Source: Streptomyces odontomachi
GTDB taxonomy: Bacteria; Actinomycetota; Actinomycetes; Streptomycetales; Streptomycetaceae
Assembly: GCF_024435355.1 (NCBI RefSeq)
Contig: NZ_JAMJWG010000010.1
Location: 124,001 to 188,000, forward strand
DNA: 64,000 nucleotides
Reading direction: 5' to 3'
Positions 42,487 to 50,746 of the stretch are shown here, one piece after another. Below the pieces are notes generated by a model. It ran no database searches. It saw only the letters and a program-made list of their open reading frames with translations, and was not told the origin of the DNA. The translations under genes and the position numbers were made by a program. The stretch's first letter is position 1; every line of letters starts with the position of its first letter.

Positions 42487-44421
42487 ATGTCGCAGATGCA
42501 CCAGTGGGCCGCTGGTTCGACCTGCCCCAACCCCAACTGCAAGGAGCCGGTGGAGTCGGGCGACCGCTTCTGCGGCGGGTGCGGGCACGACCTGTCGGCG
42601 TCCCACCCGGCGGGCCCCGACCGCCCCACCCTCCCCGTCAACGGCGCCGGGGGCGAGCGCCCCGACCCGAACCGCGTCTCCGTGGACCCGGAGCAGCCTC
42701 CCGGGTCCACGGCGGCGGCCCCGGAGCCCCCCTCCGAGCGCGCCGCGCCGGACGATTCCGCACCGAGCGCCGCGGACCCGGTTCAGCTCGGCAGCCCGGA
42801 CGGCACCCCCGCCGCGAGCGTGGAGTGGCCTGCCGCCGGTACGGACGCGTCCGTACCGGCCGGTGCGGAACACCGCGCCGCAGCCTTCCCCGACCAGCCG
42901 GAGCCGACGGGGGGCCTGCCCGCGCGGTCCTCCGCGACAGCCCGCCCCCCGCAGCCCGACCTGCCGCCCCAGCCACCGCCCGCAGCCGCGGCGGGACAGG
43001 CACCGCACCCCCAGCCCGCAGCCCAGACCCAACCGACGCACCAGCCCCAGCCGGCACAGCAGGCCCTGCCCGGGCAACGCGGCCCAGCCGAGACCGCTCC
43101 CTCCGGCCACCACCCGCAGCCCACCGGCCAATCCCCCCAAGCACCCCAGATGCCCCAACCGCAGCAAGCACCCCAGATGCCCCAGCAGCCCCACACAGCT
43201 CAGCAGGCCGAGCAGCCTCAGCCCTCCGGCCAGTCCCCCGAACCTCTCCAGCCGCCGCAGCCCCCGGCCTTCCAAGCACCCGTGGCGCCCGAGGCGTCCG
43301 CGATCTCCGCCCACGTCGGATCCCCCGAATCCCCCGAATCCCCCGAATCCGAGTCCAACTCCGACTACCGGCTCGCCGCGCCCCAGCCACCGGCCGGCCA
43401 GCCGATGCGTGACGACACCCCGCCCGGGCAGCCCTCGCACCAGCCGCACGGGACCACCGATCCGCGGACCGTCGAGCCGGGCGCGCTGCCGGCGCCCGCG
43501 GCCGAGGCGAAGCTGTGCGTCTTCTGCGGCACGGGCCGCGTCGAGCGGGACGACTACTGCGGGCACTGCGGCAAGGCGCAGCCGCGTGAGCGCGACCACA
43601 TGGAGCAGGAGTTGGACGCGGTCGCCGCGGTCAGCGACCGCGGGCTGCGCCACCACCGCAACGAGGACGCTTTCGCCATCACCTCGACCGCGTTGCAGGA
43701 CGGCGCACCGGCCGTGGTCGCCGTGGTCTGCGACGGCGTCTCGTCGGCGAGCCGCCCGGACGACGCCTCGATGGCCGCCTCCCGCGCCGCCACCGAGACG
43801 CTGCTGAACGCCCTGCCGCGCGGCACGCATCCCCAGCAGGCCCTGCACGAGGCGATCCTCGCCGCAGCGGAGGCTGTCAACGCACTGGCCCATGAACCGG
43901 CCACCGCACAAGAATCCGGCCAGCACGAGAACGCGCCCGCCTGCACCCTGGTCAGCGCCATCGTCGCGAAGGATTTGCTGATCGTCGGATGGGTCGGCGA
44001 CAGCCGCGCCTACTGGGTGCCCGTCGACCGCGCCGCCCCGCCCGCCCGGCTCACCGAGGACGACTCGTGGGCGGCGCAGATGGTCGCTTCGGGCCTGATG
44101 AACGAGGCGGAGGCGTACGCAGACGAGCGCGCCCACGCCATCACCGGCTGGCTGGGCGCCGATGCCTACGAGCTCCTGCCGCACACCGCAGCGTTCAAGC
44201 CGGACCGACCGGGAGTGGTGGTGGTCTGCACCGACGGCCTGTGGAACTACGCGGAGAGCGCCGCCGACATGGCCGCGGTGCTGCCCGCCGACGCCGCGCA
44301 GCGACCGCTGAACAGCGCCCAGGTCCTGGTCGGTCACGCACTGGAAGGCGGTGGCCACGACAACGTAACAGTGGCCGTGCTGCCGTTCCCTGCTCCACCG
44401 GTGGGGGCAGGATCGGCCTGA
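42487..44421 (+). CDS. PP2C-family Ser/Thr phosphatase with zinc ribbons
   Basis: 644 residues. Zinc ribbon 1 has C13, C18, C29 and C32 (CPNPNCKEPVESGDRFCGGC). A roughly 300-residue disordered region rich in Pro, Gln and Ala follows. Zinc ribbon 2 (CVFCGTGRVERDDYCGHCG) lies near 343. The PP2C domain spans about 378-635 with all metal motifs: RNEDAF, VVCDGVSS, GWVGDSRAYW, CTDGLWNY and GGHDNVTVAV. It removes phosphate from Ser/Thr and is the obvious opponent of the upstream kinase. ATG 42487 lies two bases after the kinase stop; GTG 42481 overlapping that stop is an alternative. No membrane anchor, unlike PstP. Confidence 0.93.
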   Translation: MSQMHQWAAGSTCPNPNCKEPVESGDRFCGGCGHDLSASHPAGPDRPTLPVNGAGGERPDPNRVSVDPEQPPGSTAAAPEPPSERAAPDDSAPSAADPVQLGSPDGTPAASVEWPAAGTDASVPAGAEHRAAAFPDQPEPTGGLPARSSATARPPQPDLPPQPPPAAAAGQAPHPQPAAQTQPTHQPQPAQQALPGQRGPAETAPSGHHPQPTGQSPQAPQMPQPQQAPQMPQQPHTAQQAEQPQPSGQSPEPLQPPQPPAFQAPVAPEASAISAHVGSPESPESPESESNSDYRLAAPQPPAGQPMRDDTPPGQPSHQPHGTTDPRTVEPGALPAPAAEAKLCVFCGTGRVERDDYCGHCGKAQPRERDHMEQELDAVAAVSDRGLRHHRNEDAFAITSTALQDGAPAVVAVVCDGVSSASRPDDASMAASRAATETLLNALPRGTHPQQALHEAILAAAEAVNALAHEPATAQESGQHENAPACTLVSAIVAKDLLIVGWVGDSRAYWVPVDRAAPPARLTEDDSWAAQMVASGLMNEAEAYADERAHAITGWLGADAYELLPHTAAFKPDRPGVVVVCTDGLWNYAESAADMAAVLPADAAQRPLNSAQVLVGHALEGGGHDNVTVAVLPFPAPPVGAGSA

Positions 44422-44429
44422 GGCCCGGC

Positions 44430-44461
44430 GACCCCGGCCGGCGCCGTACCCGGCGGGGGTC
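44430..44461 (+). terminator. Intergenic hairpin between PP2C and VWA genes
   Basis: GACCCCGGCCGG (44430-44441) pairs with 44450-44461 in 11 of 12 positions around an 8-nt loop. It may attenuate read-through into the VWA gene or protect the upstream mRNA. Confidence 0.5.
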
Positions 44462-44495
44462 ATGGCCGAATCGGACGGTCAGGGCCAGCACATCG

Positions 44496-44525
44496 TTGAC
44501 ATCCAGCCGCCGTGGTAAGTCTGAG
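44496..44525 (+). promoter_or_regulatory. Possible internal promoter before the VWA gene
   Basis: A full TTGACA hexamer lies at 44496-44501 directly after the hairpin. TAAGTC (44516-44521) is only 14 bp away and no better -10 is visible at 17-18 bp, so this remains tentative. GGGGGAG at 44524-44530 is the ribosome site of the VWA gene. Confidence 0.3.
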
Positions 44526-44539
44526 GGGGAGCGGAATCC

Positions 44540-45892
44540 ATGGCCAAGTTGTCGAAGTCCCACGTACCGCAGTTCGCGGTCGACGTGTACCAGAACGAGT
44601 ATCTGCCGCAGGGCGGCCGCGAGGTCAACGCGATCGTCACCGTGACGGCCACCGGCGGCGGCACCACCGGTGGCACCGCACACCTGCTGGGCGACGGGCG
44701 GGCCCCGGACGCGGGCGTGGTGATCATGGTGGACTGCTCCGGCTCGATGGACCATCCGGCGACGAAGCTGCGCGGCGCCCGGGAGGCCACCGCCGCAGCC
44801 GTCGACGCGCTGCGCGACGGCGTGCACTTCGCGGTGGTCGGCGGCACCCACCGGGCCTCGGAGGTCTATCCCGGCGGTGGCCGGCTCGCCGTCGCCGACA
44901 CCCGGAGCCGCGAGGCGGCCAAGCAGGCGCTGCGCAAGCTCACGGCGGGCGGCGGCACGGCGATCGGCACCTGGCTGCGCCTGACCGACCAGTTGCTGTC
45001 CTCCGCCGACGTGGGCATCCGGCACGGCATCCTGCTCACCGACGGCCGTAACGAACACGAGATGCCGGAGCGCCTGAAGGCCACGCTGGACGCCTGCGCG
45101 GGCCGTTTCACCTGCGATGCGCGCGGGGTCGGCACCGACTGGGAGGTGAAGGAGGTCACCGGCATCGCCTCCGCGCTGCTGGGCAGCGCCGACATCGTCG
45201 CCGACCCGGCCGGGCTCACCGACGACTTCACGCGCATGATGGAGAAGACGATGGGCAAGGAGGTCGCGGACGTCACGCTGCGGCTGTGGACGCCGATGGG
45301 CGCGGAGATCACGTTTGTGAAACAGGTCGCCCCCACCGTCGAGGAGTTGACCGGCCGGCGCACCGAGGCCGGCCCGCGCGCCGGCGACTACCCCACCGGA
45401 TCGTGGGGCGACGAGTCCCGCGACTACCACGTCTGCGTCCGGGTGCCGGCGGCCGGGATCGGCGAGGAGATGCTCGCCGCCCGGGTCTCGCTCGTGATCC
45501 CGCAGGACGACGGGGCGCACACGCTGGCGCAGGGCCTGGTACGCGCGGTGTGGACGGACGACATGGCCGCCTCCACCTCGATCAACCCGCAGGTCGCCCA
45601 CTACACCGGCCAGGCCGAACTGGCCCAGGCGATCCAGGAGGGCCTGGACGCCCGCAAGGCCGGCGACCTGGACGGGGCAACGTCCAAGCTGGGCCGTGCG
45701 GTTCAGCTCGCCGGCGCGCTGGGGAACGAGGACACCGCGAAACTGCTTGCGAAGGTGGTGGACGTGGTCGATGTCGCTACGGGTACTGTGCGACTTAAGC
45801 CGAAGGTCGCGGACGCCGACGAGATGACCCTGGAGACACGGTCGACCAAGACGGTCCGCGTGAAGAAGTCGACGACCCGAGCGGAGCCGTAG
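44540..45892 (+). CDS. VWA-domain protein, TerY-like member of the kinase cluster
   Basis: 450 residues, cytosolic. The N-terminal beta sandwich (HVPQFAVDVYQNEYLPQGGR) precedes a von Willebrand A domain with an intact metal-ion-dependent adhesion site: D65-C-S67-G-S69 (MVDCSGSM), GGTAIGTW for the Thr ligand, and LLTDGRNEHE for the second Asp. The rest resembles the beta-strand C-terminal part of TerY/CoxE-like VWA proteins. Residues 360-400 look TPR-like (IQEGLDARKAGDLDGATSKL). The tail is Thr-rich and basic (ETRSTKTVRVKKSTT), an attractive phospho-acceptor for an FHA partner. ATG 44540 follows GGGGGAG at about 9 bases. Confidence 0.9.
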   Translation: MAKLSKSHVPQFAVDVYQNEYLPQGGREVNAIVTVTATGGGTTGGTAHLLGDGRAPDAGVVIMVDCSGSMDHPATKLRGAREATAAAVDALRDGVHFAVVGGTHRASEVYPGGGRLAVADTRSREAAKQALRKLTAGGGTAIGTWLRLTDQLLSSADVGIRHGILLTDGRNEHEMPERLKATLDACAGRFTCDARGVGTDWEVKEVTGIASALLGSADIVADPAGLTDDFTRMMEKTMGKEVADVTLRLWTPMGAEITFVKQVAPTVEELTGRRTEAGPRAGDYPTGSWGDESRDYHVCVRVPAAGIGEEMLAARVSLVIPQDDGAHTLAQGLVRAVWTDDMAASTSINPQVAHYTGQAELAQAIQEGLDARKAGDLDGATSKLGRAVQLAGALGNEDTAKLLAKVVDVVDVATGTVRLKPKVADADEMTLETRSTKTVRVKKSTTRAEP

Positions 45893-46280
45893 CACCGACC
45901 AGTAGGACGACCTCACCAACCATCCGGACGACCGGGCCGCACGCCCGGACCGCCGCCCGCAGTGCCATGACGACCGGTCCGGGACCGGGCGGCGGCCAGC
46001 AGAGCAAGCGCCGGAGCACCCTTACAACAGGGAAACCCGAAAATCGGCAGAACCCCCAGGCACCGAAGTTGCGTCCTAGCTGTCGCGCCACCGACGTCGC
46101 GGCACCACGACCGGGCCTGGGAAGATGTCCGCAGATCACATCAGATGCGTCACGTCACAGTCATCCGGTCCGCACCGCGACACGTGCAGTGCACACTCGG
46201 ACGGAGCATGCTCAAGGACGACGGGACACGTCCGAACCGCCCGGCCGACGTGCCGGAGAAGGAGAGGGGGAAGCGCCTCC
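45893..46280 (+). other. Gap between VWA and FHA genes
   Basis: No gene is supported; the open frame from 45967 lacks a ribosome site and recognisable sequence. A locally AT-richer patch (CCCTTACAACAGGGAAACCC near 46018) precedes GAGAGGGGG at 46263-46271, the likely ribosome site of the FHA gene. GTGCAGTGCAC at 46184-46194 is a palindrome. Confidence 0.5.
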
Positions 46281-47945
46281 ATGCCGACCTGCCCGAACGG
46301 ACACCAGTCGCGTTCCGACGACTGGTGCGAGGTCTGCGGTCACCGCATGGCCGCAGCCGTGCCCCCGCCTCCTCCGCCGCCTGCGGCCTACGGCTACCCG
46401 CAGGCCCCCGGCCCCGCACAGCCCGGCCCCGGCATGCCCGGTGCCCCCGGTATGCCGGGCGGCCCCGAGCCGGAGCTCTGCCCGCAGTGCCACACCCCGC
46501 GTGAGGGTGGCGCCCCGTTCTGCGAGGAGTGCCGCTGGAACTTCCTCACGAACACGGCGACCTCCTACACCCCGGCGGCCCCGCGCCCGACGGCGCCCGG
46601 CCCCGGCGGCAACCCGCCCATGCACTTCCAGCAGTCGGCGCCGGCCGGCAACGAGCCGTACGAGTACCAGAGTTCCGGCCCGTCGCAGATGAACCGCCCG
46701 GCGGAACCGATTCCGCCCGGCCCGCCGGACTTCGGCGGCCAGCCGGGTCCGGTACCTCCGCAGGGACCCGGCGGCCCGGGACCCCACGGCGGTCCCGGCT
46801 ATCCCGGCGGCCCGGGGTCCCATGGCAGTCCCGGCTATCCCGGCGGCCCGGGGGGCCCGGGGCCCCAGGGCGATCCAGGCTTTCCCGGCGGCCCGCAAGG
46901 CCCGGGAACCCATGGCGGTCCCGGTGGTCCTGGTGGTCCCATGGGGCCGGGTGGCCCCGGTGGCCCCGGCACGGGCGGTGCCGGGATGCCGGGCGGGCCC
47001 GGCGGTCCGGGCGGACCACCTGGACCCGGCGGTCCGGGCGGTCCGGGCGGTCCCGGTGGCGTGCCCTCGGCGTTCCAGCAGCAGCCCGGCCAGCAGCCGG
47101 GACCGCTCCCTCCGCCGCCTCCCGGATTCTCCCAGGACAACGGCCACCAGCAGGGCCCGCCGCCTCCCGGTCCCGCGACCGGCGGCGGTGACGACTGGGT
47201 GATCTCGCCGCCGTCCGGCCCGATGGGACCGGGTGGACCTGGCGGCCCGGGTGGACCTGGCGGACCTGCTGGTCCGGGCGGACCGGGGGGACCGGCCGGT
47301 GGTCCGATGGGTGCCGCGGGTGGACCGATGGCCCCGCCGGCTCCTGGCCCCGGCCCCCAGGCGGGCGCACCGCCGGCGTACGGCTACCCGCAACCGACGC
47401 CACCGGGTCCGGGCGGGCCCGGCGGTCCGGGCGGACCTGTCCCGGGGATGCCGGGCGGACCCGGCGCACCGGGTGGGCCAGGTGCTCCCGGACCCGGCGG
47501 ACCGGGTGCTCCCGGTGCCCCCGGCGGCTATGCGCAGCCCACGACCTGGACGGCGACCATCGGTCCCGACCGCGAGTACTTCATGTCGATGATGCAGCGC
47601 TCCGGACCCGAGGCCACCGGGCTGAACCTGCCGGCGTACTCGCCCGAGCAGCAACGACCGCTGAACGGCGAGCAGATCACCATCGGCCGGCGCCGGCACT
47701 CCACCGGCGACACCCCCGACATCGATCTCTCGGTGCCGCCGGAGGACCCGGGCGTCTCGCACCAGCACGCCATCCTGGTGCACCAGCAGGACGGTTCCTG
47801 GGCCGTCGTCGACCAGAACTCCACGAACGGCACGACGGTGAACGGCGCCGAAGAACCGATCCAGCCGTTCGTCCCGGTACCGCTCCAGGACGGCGACCGC
47901 GTCCACGTCGGCGCCTGGACGACGATCACCGTCCGGCGCGGCTAG
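46281..47945 (+). CDS. Zinc-ribbon, collagen-like, FHA-domain protein
   Basis: 554 residues from ATG 46281; the open frame upstream is not coding in character. Zinc ribbon 1 has C4, H8, C16 and C19; zinc ribbon 2 (CPQCHTPREGGAPFCEECR) lies near 67-85. Residues 150-430 are Gly/Pro-rich with long runs in Gly-X-Y register (GYPGGPGSHGSPGYPGGP). The C-terminal FHA domain (about 450-554) has GRRRHST, the SHQHAIL phosphothreonine-binding Ser/His, and NSTNGTTVNG, all intact. FHA domains read Thr phosphorylation, and PknG targets in mycobacteria (GarA) and corynebacteria (OdhI) are FHA proteins. This one lacks an ETTS-like N-terminal site, so it may be a reader, not a GarA equivalent. A miniature element is inserted at its stop codon. 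Confidence 0.9.
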   Translation: MPTCPNGHQSRSDDWCEVCGHRMAAAVPPPPPPPAAYGYPQAPGPAQPGPGMPGAPGMPGGPEPELCPQCHTPREGGAPFCEECRWNFLTNTATSYTPAAPRPTAPGPGGNPPMHFQQSAPAGNEPYEYQSSGPSQMNRPAEPIPPGPPDFGGQPGPVPPQGPGGPGPHGGPGYPGGPGSHGSPGYPGGPGGPGPQGDPGFPGGPQGPGTHGGPGGPGGPMGPGGPGGPGTGGAGMPGGPGGPGGPPGPGGPGGPGGPGGVPSAFQQQPGQQPGPLPPPPPGFSQDNGHQQGPPPPGPATGGGDDWVISPPSGPMGPGGPGGPGGPGGPAGPGGPGGPAGGPMGAAGGPMAPPAPGPGPQAGAPPAYGYPQPTPPGPGGPGGPGGPVPGMPGGPGAPGGPGAPGPGGPGAPGAPGGYAQPTTWTATIGPDREYFMSMMQRSGPEATGLNLPAYSPEQQRPLNGEQITIGRRRHSTGDTPDIDLSVPPEDPGVSHQHAILVHQQDGSWAVVDQNSTNGTTVNGAEEPIQPFVPVPLQDGDRVHVGAWTTITVRRG

Positions 47946-48104
47946 GGGGTGTCTGACAGATGCCCGCGGCGTCGCGTCGTCTGGCACGCACGCTCGCCGC
48001 GTTGCCGAACACCCACGTGACTCCGCGACGAGGGCGCTCCGGCGCCTTGCGATCGCACGCACCAGACGCCGCTCCTTCTTCCACGCTCATTTGCCAGACA
48101 CCCC
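47946..48104. mobile_element. 159-bp IS5-like miniature element flanked by CTAG
   Basis: The ends are GGGGTGTCTGACA (47946-47958) and TGCCAGACACCCC (48092-48104), inverted repeats matching in 12 of 13 positions. Both sides are flanked by CTAG (47942-47945 and 48105-48108), the 4-bp duplication typical of IS5-group transposition. A second internal inverted repeat (GCGTCGTCTGGCACGCACG versus GGCGTCTGGTGCGTGCG on the other strand) extends the hairpin. No transposase gene. The left CTAG contains the TAG stop of the FHA gene, so insertion kept the stop. Confidence 0.8.
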
Positions 48105-48128
48105 CTAGACCGGCCGGCACGTACCCAC

Positions 48129-48168
48129 CCGCCGCCGGGCGTCGGAACGTTCCGACGCCCGGCGGCGG
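48129..48168. terminator. Perfect 40-bp palindrome, probable bidirectional terminator
   Basis: All 20 base pairs match around the centre AACGTT (48146-48151), with arms reading CCGCCGCCGGGCGTCGGAA and complement. It sits between the convergent FHA and methyltransferase genes. As RNA it gives a stem of about 18 bp in either direction. Confidence 0.8.
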
Positions 48169-48232
48169 TCCGTGTTCCCGCACGCCCTCTCCACCATGGC
48201 GACCCCGCTGCTGATCCGCCGTCGCCGTCGCC

Positions 48233-49327
48233 TCACAGCGGCCAGGCGTACGGCCCCGCGGGGTCGTCCAGCCATGCCCAGGACCGCTCCCCGTCCACCG
48301 TGATCCCGTACCGCTCCCGTTCCGGATGCCCCTCCCCGTCCCACAACGTCACGGCGTCCCGCGGCTCGAGCACACCGTCCGTGAGCACCAGCAGGAAACG
48401 GAAGCCGTCCTCGCGCAGCGCCCTGCGCGGGACCCCGCGGACCAGCTGGGGGCCGTCCTCGCGCCGCTCGCGGCGACCGGTGCCGCGCAACGGCACGAAG
48501 AACGCGGGCGTGGCCAGGAAGCGCCCCTCGGCACGGTCCACACCGCCCCCGACGTTTCCGCCCCGCCCGCCGTACCCGTCGCCCCCGTCACTCCCGGCGC
48601 TCCCGTCACGTACGTCCAGCGCGACGAGGCCGGTGGCGATCGGCATCACGATCCGTGCCCCGGGCCGGCACTGCGCGAGCCACGCCCGCGGCACGTCGTC
48701 CATCGTGCAGGTGGCGATGATCCGGTCGTACGGTGCGCGCTCCGGACAGCCGCGCGCCCCGTCGCCGGTGACGACGGCGGGGCGGTGGCCGGCCCTGGCG
48801 AGATGGGCGCGCGCCGCGTCGGTGATCTCCGGGTCCAGGTCGATCGTGGTGACCCGGTCGTCGCCCAGCCGGTGCGCCATCAGGGCCGCGTTGTATCCGG
48901 TGCCCGCACCGATCTCCAGGACCGTGTGGCCGTCCGCGACCTGGAGGGCGGTGAGCATCCGCGCCATCAGCGAGGGCTGGCTGCTGGACGACACCAACTC
49001 GCCGTCCCTTACCCGGGTGGCGAGCGCCGTGTCCGTGTACGCACCGCGCAGCCACTCCGCCCGCCGGGCCGGATCCGGGTGCTCGCCCCACCGCCGTTCG
49101 TATCCGCCCGGCGCGCCCACGTGGTAGGACGGCACGAACAAGTGGCGGGGCACGGCGGCGAAGGCGTCCCGCCAGGCGGGATCGTCGTCCCAGACCCCGC
49201 TGCCGCCGATCTCCCGCACCAACTCGGCCCGTGCCACGGCGGCCTCGCCGGCTACTTCGGGGGTGGCTGCATCGGTGGCGGCGGGGTCGGCGGCGGGGTC
49301 GGCGTCATCGGGCGCGTGGGAGGCCAT
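48233..49327 (-). CDS. Protein-L-isoaspartate methyltransferase-like enzyme
   Basis: 364 residues. PCMT-type SAM-dependent methyltransferase: PRHLFVPSYH, the SSSSQPSLMARML motif, SAM loop VLEIGAGTGYNAAL, acidic SAM-ribose position TTIDLDPE, and PYDRIIATCTMDDVPRAWL. The C-terminal third, with a Gly/Asp-rich insertion (GSDGGDGYGGRGGNVGGG), extends beyond the usual 210-residue repair enzyme, as in actinobacterial variants. It may repair isoaspartyl residues or methylate another carboxylate. ATG 49327 lies 114 bp from the divergent globin start; its ribosome site is weak. Confidence 0.85.
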   Translation of the reverse strand: MASHAPDDADPAADPAATDAATPEVAGEAAVARAELVREIGGSGVWDDDPAWRDAFAAVPRHLFVPSYHVGAPGGYERRWGEHPDPARRAEWLRGAYTDTALATRVRDGELVSSSSQPSLMARMLTALQVADGHTVLEIGAGTGYNAALMAHRLGDDRVTTIDLDPEITDAARAHLARAGHRPAVVTGDGARGCPERAPYDRIIATCTMDDVPRAWLAQCRPGARIVMPIATGLVALDVRDGSAGSDGGDGYGGRGGNVGGGVDRAEGRFLATPAFFVPLRGTGRRERREDGPQLVRGVPRRALREDGFRFLLVLTDGVLEPRDAVTLWDGEGHPERERYGITVDGERSWAWLDDPAGPYAWPL

Positions 49328-49441
49328 GCGTCCACTGTGCTGCGGTCCGGGCGCGGATGCGAGACGCCCCGGCCACGGAGGCGGCGGCGGCCGGCACCAC
49401 ATCATCCGGAGCCGGCGTCTTCTCCCGTCGCGTCTGAGAGC

Positions 49442-49855
49442 ATGGAGGGTGTGAACGAGATTCCGCGCGGCACGCTTCAGCAGCAGACCTTCTACGAGCA
49501 GGTCGGCGGCGAGGAGACCTTCCGACGCCTGGTGCACCGGTTCTACCAGGGCGTCGCCGAGGACCCGCTGCTGCGCCCGATGTATCCCGAGGAGGATCTG
49601 GGCCCGGCCGAGGAACGCCTGACGCTCTTCCTCATCCAGTACTGGGGTGGCCCCACGACCTACAGCGAACAGCGCGGCCACCCACGGCTGCGGATGCGGC
49701 ACGCCCCGTTCGCCGTCGACCGGGCCGCCCACGACGCATGGCTGAAGCACATGCGGGTCGCGGTGGAGGAGCTGGGCCTGAGCGAGGAGCACGAGGCCAC
49801 CCTCTGGAAGTACCTGACGTACGCGGCGGCCTCGATGGTGAACACGCCGGGCTGA
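49442..49855 (+). CDS. glbO: Group II truncated haemoglobin
   Basis: 137 residues. Family features: TFYEQVGGEETFRRLVHRFY at the start, YPEEDLGPAEERLTLFLIQY with the distal Tyr region, GHPRLRMRHAPF with the proximal His of helix F, and the conserved Trp of helix G (DAWLKHM). It binds haem and oxygen and may serve oxygen chemistry or nitric oxide protection. ATG 49442; GTG 49451 is too close to its GGAGG. Divergent from the methyltransferase gene. Confidence 0.9.
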   Translation: MEGVNEIPRGTLQQQTFYEQVGGEETFRRLVHRFYQGVAEDPLLRPMYPEEDLGPAEERLTLFLIQYWGGPTTYSEQRGHPRLRMRHAPFAVDRAAHDAWLKHMRVAVEELGLSEEHEATLWKYLTYAAASMVNTPG

Positions 49856-49984
49856 ACCCCCGAGAGGGCCCCGAGATGGCAGGCCGGTCGCCCTGCGGCG
49901 GCCGGCCGTCCGCTTGCCCTGTCCGAGCAGATGCCCTGTTTGCCCGACTTGTTCCACCCTGCCCGGATATCGCCTAGATACCGC

Positions 49985-50746
49985 CTAGGTGGGCGTCAGG
50001 CTCAGGGTGCTGCGCGCGCCCGGCCTGCGGACCGCGATCGAGCCGTGGGGCGTACGCAGCCGCAGCCATGCGCCGGATGCGAGCAGGGCCACGGCCACGG
50101 GTGCCGGCTGGCCCGGGGCGGCGGGAGCGGGGGTGGCGGACGCAGGGGACGAGTCGTCCGGGGAGCGCCCGGTGCCGGGCTCGCGCAGGAAGCCGAGAGC
50201 GTGCGCCGCGTGCGCCGCGCGGACGGGGAGGTCCGTGTCGCCGACGGGGCGGGACCAGATGTCGTGGCCGATCCGGTCCAGTTCGGTACGGGTGCGGCGG
50301 TCCGGCGGCAGTTCCGCGGTGCGGGTGCGGAACTCGGCGACCACGCCGGCCACGAGCCCGCGCAGGGCACCGGGCGCCGGCAGCCCCGGCTCCTGCTGCC
50401 AACCGCCGCGGGGCGGCAGGACGCCGGCCCAGGGCGGGCCGGTGACGGCCACGGGCACGATGGCCGTGGCCGCCCGCTCGTCGACGGCCTCCAGGAGGTC
50501 GCCCGCGGAGACGGTGACGTCGAGGGTCTCGTCGAGGCCGTCCTGGTAGGGCTTGGCGAGGCGGGCCGTGCGGATCGCCAGGACCTCGAAGGACGCCGGC
50601 CGCCCGAACACCCCGAGCGTGCTGCCGGCCGCCTGGAGGCGCACGGCTGCCGCGCGGTCGTAGTGGATCAGACGGGCCAGGTAGGCGGTGAGATCCGCCG
50701 CCTCCCCGGCGTCGCTGAACTGCACCGTCGGTCGTGGTGCGGTCAT
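49985..50746 (-). CDS. Conserved hypothetical protein
   Basis: 253 residues, no signal or membrane segment. The N-terminal part (VQFSDAGEAADLTAYLARLI, RAAAVRLQAAGSTLGVFGRP) and central part (AVDERAATAIVPVAVTGPPWAG) look like a folded alpha/beta domain of a type seen only in actinobacteria. Near residues 195-220 lies a Ser/Pro/Ala linker, followed by a beta-rich C-terminus (VALLASGAWLRLRTPHGSIA). Its ATG overlaps the stop of the thioesterase gene by 4 bp, so the two are co-translated. No function recognised. Confidence 0.8.
   Translation of the reverse strand: MTAPRPTVQFSDAGEAADLTAYLARLIHYDRAAAVRLQAAGSTLGVFGRPASFEVLAIRTARLAKPYQDGLDETLDVTVSAGDLLEAVDERAATAIVPVAVTGPPWAGVLPPRGGWQQEPGLPAPGALRGLVAGVVAEFRTRTAELPPDRRTRTELDRIGHDIWSRPVGDTDLPVRAAHAAHALGFLREPGTGRSPDDSSPASATPAPAAPGQPAPVAVALLASGAWLRLRTPHGSIAVRRPGARSTLSLTPT

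Noticed and set aside
45967..46692. 241-residue open frame upstream of and overlapping the FHA gene
   Set aside because: It lacks a ribosome site and runs out of frame through the zinc-ribbon coding part of the FHA gene.
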